A program made the translations under genes and the position numbers. A DNA stretch of 6,097 nt from Clostridium sp. CAG:440 (lineage in GTDB: Bacteria; Bacillota; Clostridia; TANB77; CAG-508). The notes beneath the pieces were generated by a model. That model saw only the letters and a program-made list of their open reading frames with translations. It made no database searches and was not told the origin of the DNA. Of the stretch, positions 1 to 5,308 are shown piece by piece. Each line of letters starts with the position of its first letter. The first letter of the stretch is position 1. The DNA is taken from NCBI GenBank assembly GCA_000437215.1, contig FR898635.1, forward strand, positions 76,499 to 82,595, given 5' to 3'.

Positions 1-592
1 CTATTCCATTTACATTTTTTATATCATTTATACTTTTAAATTTTCCATGTTCATTTCTGTAATTAATTATTTTTATAGCAATTGAAGGTCCAATTCCTGG
101 CAATGTTTCTAACTGACTTTGTGTTGCATTATTTATATTTATTATATTATCTTTTTTATTATTTTCTTTTATATTATTTTCAACAATTACATTTGAATTT
201 TCATTATTATTTTCCTTTTTTTCATTTTTATTTGGTATAGTAATTTTCATCCCGTCTTCTAATATATATGCCAAATTAATTTGTGATATATCTGCATCAT
301 TATTTAAACCTCCTGCCATTTCAATAGCATCTGCAATTCTACTATTTTTATTTAATTCTATTACACCTTCTTTATTTACACAGCCACAAATATGTACAAC
401 TATTTTTTCTTCATTTAATTGTTTATTTTCTTCTTCTATTTGCATTTCATTATTATTAATGTTTTCTAATTCTTCATCATATGGAATTAGTTCTTTTTTC
501 TCATTTGCATATATACAATATACTATGGCCGTAACAATTATAATAAATATTATAATAATTATTATCTTTTGTTTTTTATTTAATTTATTCAA
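1..592 (-). CDS. comEA: ComEA-type competence DNA-binding protein, 3' end cut by window edge
   Basis: Membrane-anchored DNA receptor of the natural transformation machinery; in the family it binds double-stranded DNA outside the membrane and passes it to the ComEC channel. 197 residues are visible. A short basic N-terminus is followed by one Ile-rich membrane anchor (about 10-29), an acidic stretch (31-63), an SLBB-type domain (about 64-120, with VVHICGCV, then SRIADAIEMAGGL and a final MKITIP strand), an Asn/Lys/Glu-rich linker (121-150), and a helix-hairpin-helix DNA-binding domain beginning INNATQSQLETLPGIGPSIA (about 153-172). The second hairpin is cut at NVNGI; from the family, probably only 10-20 residues are missing. 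The start is TTG at 592-590, chosen because AGGAG at 605-601 lies 8 nt upstream and no ATG fits. The gene is divergent from the carboxypeptidase. No promoter could be assigned with confidence. The SLBB plus HhH order is diagnostic; activity and competence in this organism are inferred. Confidence 0.93.
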   Translation of the reverse strand, partial: MNKLNKKQKIIIIIIFIIIVTAIVYCIYANEKKELIPYDEELENINNNEMQIEEENKQLNEEKIVVHICGCVNKEGVIELNKNSRIADAIEMAGGLNNDADISQINLAYILEDGMKITIPNKNEKKENNNENSNVIVENNIKENNKKDNIININNATQSQLETLPGIGPSIAIKIINYRNEHGKFKSINDIKNVNGI

Positions 593-600
593 TAAAATCA

Positions 601-605
601 CTCCT
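601..605 (-). promoter_or_regulatory. Ribosome binding site deciding the TTG start of comEA
   Basis: On the minus strand this reads AGGAG, ending 8 nt before TTG at 592-590. The GTG at 601-599 is in the same frame but lies inside the ribosome site itself, so it is a poor start. No ATG start codon is available between this site and the anchor helix. Confidence 0.8.
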
Positions 606-644
606 TTTTTATAAACAAAATATGACAAAAAATTTAAAAAAATA

Positions 645-673
645 TTGTTTTTTTTATAAAAATAATATATATT
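645..673 (+). promoter_or_regulatory. Candidate housekeeping promoter of the carboxypeptidase gene
   Basis: TTGTTT at 645-650, a 17-nt spacer, then TATATT at 668-673, giving a predicted start near 680 and a leader of about 22 nt. The spacing is ideal and the distance from the -10 to the start codon (28 nt) resembles the other two promoters proposed in this window. The whole spacer is A/T, so chance matches are common and there is no TG extension. Confidence 0.4.
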
Positions 674-701
674 ATTTTATATACTAATTTAGGAGAAAAA
701 A

Positions 702-1994
702 ATGAAAATTAAGAAATTTTTTATAACATTATTTATTTTAATATTAATTATATATACAATGCCAATATCCTTTGCATCCGTAAATGAATCAGATTTAGAC
801 ATTACTTCTGAAGCTGCACTTTTAATAGATAATAATACAGGAAAAATTTTATATGGAAAAAATGAAAATGAAAAAAAATATCCAGCAAGTATTACAAAAA
901 TATTAACTGCAATTTTAACAATTGAAAATTGCGATTTAAATGATAAAGTAACTGTTGATTATGATTCAATAGCAATTGTTCCATCTGGTTATTCTGTGGC
1001 TGCTTTGCAAGTTGGAGAAGAATTAACTGTAGAAGAACTACTTAAAGTTTTACTTGTACACTCTGCAAATGATGCGGCTAATGTATTGGCAGTACATGTT
1101 GGAGGTTCAATAGATAGTTTTGCAAGCATGATGAATAGTAAAGCTCAAGAGCTTGGATGTAAAAACTCACACTTTGTAAATCCAAGTGGAAAACATGAAC
1201 AAGACCATTACTCAACAGCAACAGATATAGCTACAATTATGAAATACTGTATGCAAAACCCAACTTTTAAAAGCATAGCTTCCAGCAAGTCTTGTATTAT
1301 TCCAGCAACTAATAAATATGAACAAAGAGTATATACAAATACTAATGAATTATTAACAGTAGACACAAGGGAAATTGAAAGTAATTATTATTATAAATAT
1401 GCAATCGCGGGTAAAACAGGTTATACAACAGAAGCTAAAAACTGTTTAGTATCTGTTGCAAAAAAAGATGATTTGGAATTAATATGTGTTGTTTTAGGTG
1501 CTGGCAAAACTAAAAATGGTTTAAGTGCTAGATTTATTGAAACAAAAAAATTATATGAATACGGATTTAATACATACACAATTGCAAAATTAAGAGAACA
1601 AAATGCAATAGCAAAACATGTAGAAATTGACAATGCTACTAAAGAAACAAAAGATTTGGATTTATTAATTTCCAAAGATATTATTGTTTTAATTAAACAA
1701 AAAGATTTAAATAAAGAAATTGAGCCAGTAATAACATTAGATGAAAATCTATCAGCACCAATTGCTTTATGTCAAAAAGTAGGAACAATAACATATAATA
1801 TTGAAGGCATAGAATATAGTGCAGATTTACTTGCATCACATGAAGTTAAAAAATCTAGTTTATTATTTTATATTATTCAAATTATTTTAATTGTATTTAT
1901 TTTATTTATATTATATAAATTATTTTATAAAAAAAATAATAATAAAAGAAAAAAATTAAAATCTAAAAATGTTAATTATTATTATAAATTATAA
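702..1994 (+). CDS. Secreted D-alanyl-D-alanine carboxypeptidase (low-molecular-weight penicillin-binding protein, peptidase S11)
   Basis: Removes the terminal D-Ala from peptidoglycan pentapeptides outside the membrane, which limits cross-linking; it is a penicillin target. 430 residues, a usual size for the DacA/DacF group. Residues 1-26 form a signal peptide (basic start, hydrophobic core, likely cut near SFA-S). All three catalytic motifs are present: SITK (Ser63 nucleophile, Lys66), SAN (121-123) and KTG (238-240). The family signature HFVNPSGKHEQDHY is at 157-170. A PBP5_C-like beta domain covers roughly 295-380. A true hydrophobic helix follows (about 386-408), then a Lys/Asn/Tyr-rich tail (409-430), so the protein is probably held by a C-terminal transmembrane segment rather than the amphipathic helix of classical DacA. 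ATG is supported by AGGAG at 691-695, 6 nt upstream. It appears monocistronic, facing the LCP gene with a terminator between. DacA, DacB and DacF types cannot be told apart here, so no symbol is given. Confidence 0.96.
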   Translation: MKIKKFFITLFILILIIYTMPISFASVNESDLDITSEAALLIDNNTGKILYGKNENEKKYPASITKILTAILTIENCDLNDKVTVDYDSIAIVPSGYSVAALQVGEELTVEELLKVLLVHSANDAANVLAVHVGGSIDSFASMMNSKAQELGCKNSHFVNPSGKHEQDHYSTATDIATIMKYCMQNPTFKSIASSKSCIIPATNKYEQRVYTNTNELLTVDTREIESNYYYKYAIAGKTGYTTEAKNCLVSVAKKDDLELICVVLGAGKTKNGLSARFIETKKLYEYGFNTYTIAKLREQNAIAKHVEIDNATKETKDLDLLISKDIIVLIKQKDLNKEIEPVITLDENLSAPIALCQKVGTITYNIEGIEYSADLLASHEVKKSSLLFYIIQIILIVFILFILYKLFYKKNNNKRKKLKSKNVNYYYKL

Positions 1995-1997
1995 AAT

Positions 1998-2039
1998 AAA
2001 AAAGGGACTATTTTATATAAAATTTAGCCCCTTTTTTTT
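1998..2039. terminator. Bidirectional intrinsic terminator between convergent genes
   Basis: The arms AAAGGGACTA (2001-2010) and TAGCCCCTTT (2025-2034) pair over 10 bp with one A-C mismatch; flanking A and T runs (1998-2000 with 2035-2037) extend this to 13 bp around a 14-nt loop. A run of eight T follows on the plus strand (2032-2039) and an A-rich stretch before the stem provides the T-rich tail on the minus strand. It starts 3 nt after the carboxypeptidase stop, and the stop codon of the opposing LCP gene (2040-2038) overlaps the edge of the T run, so one hairpin can serve both genes. Confidence 0.8.
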
Positions 2040-3336
2040 AACCATTAAAATCTGTACCTAATATAATTTTTACATCATATGTATCATTTTTGGTTGTATT
2101 TGTTTTTATAATTCCTTTTTGTAAATTTTCTTTTATTCCGCTTATTTCTTCATCACTTACATTTGTTTGATTTATTATTATTGTTTTTTCTGTTTTATTT
2201 GTTTTAGTTGTTTTTATTGTATACCCCAAACTTGTAAGTCCTTGCTTTGCAATTTCAAGTTTATTATCATCATCTATTCCATTTAGTATAAGTATATTTA
2301 ATTTACTTAAACTTGTTTCTTCCCCATTTTCTGAAACATCTCTATGGTAAAATAATTCTTGTACTAATTTTTTTGTTTTTTGTTTATCATGAACAAATAC
2401 CCATGTACCACTTGTATTTTTATTGGTATTTGTTCCTGGTAATACATCTGTCAACATATCTTCTGTATTAAATTCTACAGCATATGGAACATAATCTTTT
2501 GCTACATCAAAATTTACATTTGTTATTAAACATTCTGAAGCAATGTCTAATATTTCATTTATTTTCCAAATATTATCTGCTCTTAAAGTTTGTTTTAAAA
2601 CTTGCATAATAAATTCTCTTTGTGTTCTCATTCTTCCTGTATCGTTATCTCCATATTCTTCTGGGTAACTTGTTCCATCATTATTATGTCTAAATCTTAC
2701 AATCTGTTCTGCTTTATCACCATCTAAAACTTGTTCTCCTTGTTTTAAATGTATGTGCAAGTCTTGAGATGTATCATCATAGTTCATATCCATTGGAACA
2801 TTAAATGTTACCCCTCCTACTACATCAACTAATTTAATTAAAGCCTCAGTTTTTACAACTATATAATACTGAATATTTAATCCTGTTATCTCATTTACAG
2901 CCTCTAATGTCTCATCTGCTCTGTGTTTTCTACTATATAATGCATTTATTTTTTCATATGCAGTTGCTTTGGCAGAATTTCTGCCTGTATATGTATCTCT
3001 TGGAATAGATAACAATGTAGCTTTTTGAGTATTAGGATTATATGATGCAATCATAATTGTATCTGTTAAATCAACCCCATCTTGATCTGTACTTATCCCT
3101 AGTATTAAACATCTAAATTCTCCTAAGTTTTTTCTGGTGTTTTCATCATGGCCCGCAATAGTTGCAAGCATTCCACTTAATCCTCCACCATTTTTTTCTG
3201 ACTTATAGAAAAACCACCCTAAAAGTATTGCTAATAATAGTAGTATTACTAATAAAATTTTTTTCCATAACTTCATTTTTTTCTTTTTTCTTTTTTTATT
3301 TTTTATATTTTTTGCATTTGTTGGCTTTTTTTTCAA
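2038..3336 (-). CDS. LCP (LytR-CpsA-Psr) family cell wall polymer ligase with C-terminal LytR_C domain
   Basis: LCP proteins transfer undecaprenyl-linked anionic polymers (teichoic acid, capsule or similar) to peptidoglycan outside the membrane. 432 residues. A strongly basic cytoplasmic tail (1-26, 14 Lys and 1 Arg) precedes one transmembrane helix (about 27-44). The LCP domain spans about 73-252 with its usual signatures: LILGIS (78-82 region), TDTIMI (Asp92), SIPRDT (Arg113, Asp114), a YEKINALY stretch, VDVVGGV (170-176), VRFRHNND (Arg214, Arg216) and DTGRMRTQREF (Asp232, Arg235, Arg237, Gln239, Arg240). These acidic and Arg residues bind pyrophosphate-lipid substrate in characterised members. 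A LytR_C domain follows (about 346-428, beginning NILILNGI). The start is TTG at 3336-3334, supported by GGGAG at 3350-3346, 9 nt upstream; Met21 has no ribosome site. It is transcribed alone from its own promoter. The polymer attached cannot be read from sequence. Confidence 0.94.
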   Translation of the reverse strand: MKKKPTNAKNIKNKKRKKKKMKLWKKILLVILLLLAILLGWFFYKSEKNGGGLSGMLATIAGHDENTRKNLGEFRCLILGISTDQDGVDLTDTIMIASYNPNTQKATLLSIPRDTYTGRNSAKATAYEKINALYSRKHRADETLEAVNEITGLNIQYYIVVKTEALIKLVDVVGGVTFNVPMDMNYDDTSQDLHIHLKQGEQVLDGDKAEQIVRFRHNNDGTSYPEEYGDNDTGRMRTQREFIMQVLKQTLRADNIWKINEILDIASECLITNVNFDVAKDYVPYAVEFNTEDMLTDVLPGTNTNKNTSGTWVFVHDKQKTKKLVQELFYHRDVSENGEETSLSKLNILILNGIDDDNKLEIAKQGLTSLGYTIKTTKTNKTEKTIIINQTNVSDEEISGIKENLQKGIIKTNTTKNDTYDVKIILGTDFNG

Positions 3337-3345
3337 AATAATTCA

Positions 3346-3350
3346 CTCCC
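3346..3350 (-). promoter_or_regulatory. Ribosome binding site deciding the TTG start of the LCP gene
   Basis: The minus strand reads GGGAG followed by 9 nt and TTG at 3336-3334. The first ATG in frame, Met21, is preceded only by A/G runs without a Shine-Dalgarno match, and starting there would remove most of the basic tail before the membrane helix. Confidence 0.8.
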
Positions 3351-3367
3351 AAAATTTTGATGCTTTT

Positions 3368-3396
3368 AGTATAGCAAAATATAATAAAAAAATCAA
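3368..3396 (-). promoter_or_regulatory. Extended -10 promoter of the LCP gene
   Basis: On the minus strand: TTGATT at 3396-3391, a 17-nt spacer, then TATACT at 3373-3368, with TG one base before the -10 (TGCTATACT). This is a good vegetative sigma-A type promoter. The predicted start is near 3361, giving a leader of about 25 nt that contains little beyond the ribosome site. The -35 begins one base past the stem of the upstream terminator. Confidence 0.7.
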
Positions 3397-3397
3397 T

Positions 3398-3435
3398 AAA
3401 AATGCTTATATTTATAAACAAATATAAGCATTTTT
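3398..3435 (-). terminator. Intrinsic terminator after cvpA: perfect 16-bp hairpin
   Basis: AAAAATGCTTATATTT (3398-3413) and AAATATAAGCATTTTT (3420-3435) are perfect reverse complements around a 6-nt loop. In the minus-strand transcript the stem lies 4 nt after the cvpA stop codon (3442-3440), ends in five U, and is followed by more U-rich sequence (including seven T at 3392-3386). Only two G-C pairs are present, but length and position fit a terminator in such an AT-rich genome. Confidence 0.75.
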
Positions 3436-3439
3436 TATT

Positions 3440-4048
3440 TTAAAATAACATATTTAATACATTGTTTTCATACATCATTTTTCCAAGAGTTGATTCATTT
3501 ATAGATTTATGTAATTTATTATTTTGATTTATTTGTCCAGCAAATCCTATTAATAGTAAAGCAATATAAACAATAATTATTCCTCTTAGTAATCCATAAA
3601 TCAAACCTCCGGCTTTATTAAATTGATTAATAATTGGTAATTTTGCAATTTTATTTGCAATTACAGTTACAAATCTTAATAAGAATTTTATGATTAAAAA
3701 TAAAATAATTATTACTCCTGTATTTACAATTTGAATTGATAATTCTCTTGCCTTTACATCAAGTACTCCGTCTTTTGCAAAATCAATGACCTCGTTTGAT
3801 AAGTCAGACTCCTCCTCTTGTCTTATTACATCTGTTGCCTTTTCTAAAATTGCATTTTGTATTGTTTCATCAATACTTGTTGTATTTATTATTAAATTTG
3901 AAACTGGCTTATATAATAAAAGTGTTATTACAATAGATATTACAACAGCACATAATTTTATTGCCAATGCTACAAGCCCTTTTTTATATGCCAAATATGT
4001 AGACAATGCTACTATTGCTATAATTATTAAATCAACAATTACTCCCAT
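3440..4048 (-). CDS. cvpA: CvpA family integral membrane protein
   Basis: 202 residues, within the usual family length. Four hydrophobic segments are visible: about 4-21 and 26-46 at the N-terminus, 105-127 in the middle, and 149-170, the last two separated by the family's characteristic stretch LPIINQFNKAGGLIYGLLRG (137-156), which carries the short basic and Gly-rich turn before the final helix. A more polar, partly acidic region (52-104, containing RQEEESDL) lies between helices two and three, and a polar tail follows residue 172. CvpA was first linked to colicin V production in Escherichia coli; its molecular role in Gram-positives is not settled, and envelope homeostasis is a frequent suggestion. 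ATG at 4048 is preceded by GGGAGG, which overlaps the stop codon of the DUF5711 gene, so the two genes are almost certainly cotranscribed and probably translationally coupled. A terminator follows directly. Confidence 0.88.
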   Translation of the reverse strand: MGVIVDLIIIAIVALSTYLAYKKGLVALAIKLCAVVISIVITLLLYKPVSNLIINTTSIDETIQNAILEKATDVIRQEEESDLSNEVIDFAKDGVLDVKARELSIQIVNTGVIIILFLIIKFLLRFVTVIANKIAKLPIINQFNKAGGLIYGLLRGIIIVYIALLLIGFAGQINQNNKLHKSINESTLGKMMYENNVLNMLF

Positions 4049-4052
4049 TTTT

Positions 4053-4060
4053 ACCTCCCT
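4053..4060 (-). promoter_or_regulatory. Ribosome binding site of cvpA overlapping the upstream stop codon
   Basis: The minus strand reads TAGGGAGGT: the TAG stop of the DUF5711 gene (4061-4059) runs into GGGAGG, 5 nt before ATG at 4048. A ribosome finishing the first gene sits on the start site of the second, an arrangement that suggests translational coupling. Confidence 0.75.
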
Positions 4061-5234
4061 ATAAATTTATTATTTCTATTCTATCTCTATATATAATTCC
4101 AGCAATAGAATTAGACACCACCATATTAGTTATTTCTTGATTTGCTATATATCGTTTTACTAAATCACCATTTGTATTAATAAACTCTACTTCTACCCCA
4201 AGATTAAGTGCAATTATATTTTCAAATGTATATATTTCTTTTGTTACATCTTCTACCATATATGTTTTTTGACTTTTGTTATCTATATTTGTAATATTTA
4301 CAATAGAGTCTGCTGTAAATAACCCTGAAGATTTTTCTTCAATGTTTACAATATTATTATTTAATTGAATTGATGAAAAAGTTATTTTTTTATTATCATT
4401 ATTTATAAGCTCTTCATCTTTATCATTTGCAATTAAATGAATTGAGTCATCATACATGCAAATAAGTCTATCTTTATCTTGATATTTAATATTTGTAATT
4501 AAACTTCCACTTGGACCTTGATATGTTTTTTGTGAACTATCAGATGAATCATTTTTAGTTTGTTCAATTGATATTATTTTAACATTAGATTGAACTACTG
4601 TTCCAGATGTATCAATTTCAGCCAATGCTAAATATTTATTATCATTTGAAATACTTACATCTGTAAGTCTTGTACTTGATAAATATTTATTAAATAAATT
4701 ATTTCCCGAATTATCATACATAGCAATTACTGACTTATAACTTGTTCCTGTAATTACAACTGCAACATAGCCATTTTTATTTATATGTATTTGAGATATG
4801 TTACCTTCAATTGAAGTTTCCCATGCTATTTTTTTATCTTCAATAATATATAATTTTTGTCCTCCATTTTCAGCAATTGCAATAAATCTGTTGCTTGTTT
4901 TAAAAATTGGATTTGTTATTTCAATATTTAAATTTGTTTCTTCATTCCCAAACTCATTATAAATTTTAAATTGATTTTTATTTAAGACACCTATTTTTTT
5001 ATTAAATGCACATATTTTAGAATTTTCATTTTCTAATTCTATTGTATTAGTATTTGCTTGCATTACTTCTTTATTAAAAATATTTTTGTCCATCCAATTT
5101 TTAAATTGTTTATTATTATTATAAATAATAGCAATAATTATTATAGATATTAAAAGTATTAAAATTATTATAAGTACTGCTAACTTTTTTTTATTTAATT
5201 TCTTTTTTTGTGGAGTTTCCCAAAATTCATTCAT
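4059..5234 (-). CDS. DUF5711 family membrane-anchored protein, probable extracytoplasmic beta-propeller
   Basis: 391 residues of unknown function. A short N-terminus with FWETP and a Lys-rich patch (residues 1-17) precedes one strong transmembrane helix (about 18-38, mainly Ile/Leu). By the positive-inside rule the remaining 350 residues lie outside the membrane. This part (about 62-391) is a run of short beta strands alternating with polar turns, for example ICAFNKKIGVLNKNQFKIYN, FIAIAENGGQKLYIIE and DVSISNDNKYLALAEIDTSG, which resembles the WD40/PQQ-like propeller blades of DUF5711 proteins. A Ser/Asp/Gln-rich loop sits at 226-243. No catalytic motif is recognisable. ATG at 5234 is supported by AGGAG at 5247-5243, 8 nt upstream. 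It is the first gene of a two-gene unit with cvpA, 10 nt apart. The family call is from memory of the fold pattern and neighbourhood; the function should be taken as unknown. Confidence 0.78.
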   Translation of the reverse strand: MNEFWETPQKKKLNKKKLAVLIIILILLISIIIIAIIYNNNKQFKNWMDKNIFNKEVMQANTNTIELENENSKICAFNKKIGVLNKNQFKIYNEFGNEETNLNIEITNPIFKTSNRFIAIAENGGQKLYIIEDKKIAWETSIEGNISQIHINKNGYVAVVITGTSYKSVIAMYDNSGNNLFNKYLSSTRLTDVSISNDNKYLALAEIDTSGTVVQSNVKIISIEQTKNDSSDSSQKTYQGPSGSLITNIKYQDKDRLICMYDDSIHLIANDKDEELINNDNKKITFSSIQLNNNIVNIEEKSSGLFTADSIVNITNIDNKSQKTYMVEDVTKEIYTFENIIALNLGVEVEFINTNGDLVKRYIANQEITNMVVSNSIAGIIYRDRIEIINL

Positions 5235-5264
5235 AAAAAAATCTCCTTATCATTTGTTATATCT

Positions 5265-5293
5265 TTTATATCAGTTTTTGTTTAATTTTTCAA
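5265..5293 (-). promoter_or_regulatory. Extended -10 promoter of the DUF5711-cvpA unit
   Basis: On the minus strand: TTGAAA at 5293-5288, a 17-nt spacer, then TATAAA at 5270-5265, with TG one base before the -10 (TGATATAAA). The predicted start is near 5258, leaving a leader of about 24 nt before ATG at 5234. The layout is nearly the same as the LCP promoter. I see no hairpin between the preceding YkvI-like gene and this promoter, so read-through from that gene is possible. Confidence 0.65.
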
Positions 5294-5308
5294 TATATTT
5301 TTATAATT

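Noticed and set aside
100..240. Possible tandem repeat of att/ttc-rich units
   Set aside because: It encodes the Asn/Lys/Glu-rich linker of ComEA in an AT-biased genome; there is no fixed repeat unit.
606..701. Promoter for comEA on the minus strand in the divergent spacer
   Set aside because: TTGTCA (628-623) is a fine -35, but a 17-nt spacer puts the -10 on the ribosome site; other pairings are weak and the spacer is almost pure A/T.
1421..1675. 84-codon open frame on the minus strand inside the carboxypeptidase gene
   Set aside because: It lies wholly opposite conserved S11 coding sequence, including the KTG motif, has no ribosome site of note, and its product resembles no family; it is a reading-frame shadow.
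3274..3276. ATG (Met21) as start of the LCP gene
   Set aside because: Only A/G runs without a Shine-Dalgarno match lie upstream, whereas the TTG at 3336 has GGGAG at the right distance.
3786..4064. 92-codon open frame on the plus strand opposite cvpA
   Set aside because: It overlaps the well-supported CvpA frame almost completely and runs into the cvpA ribosome site; the product is just the mirror of hydrophobic codons.
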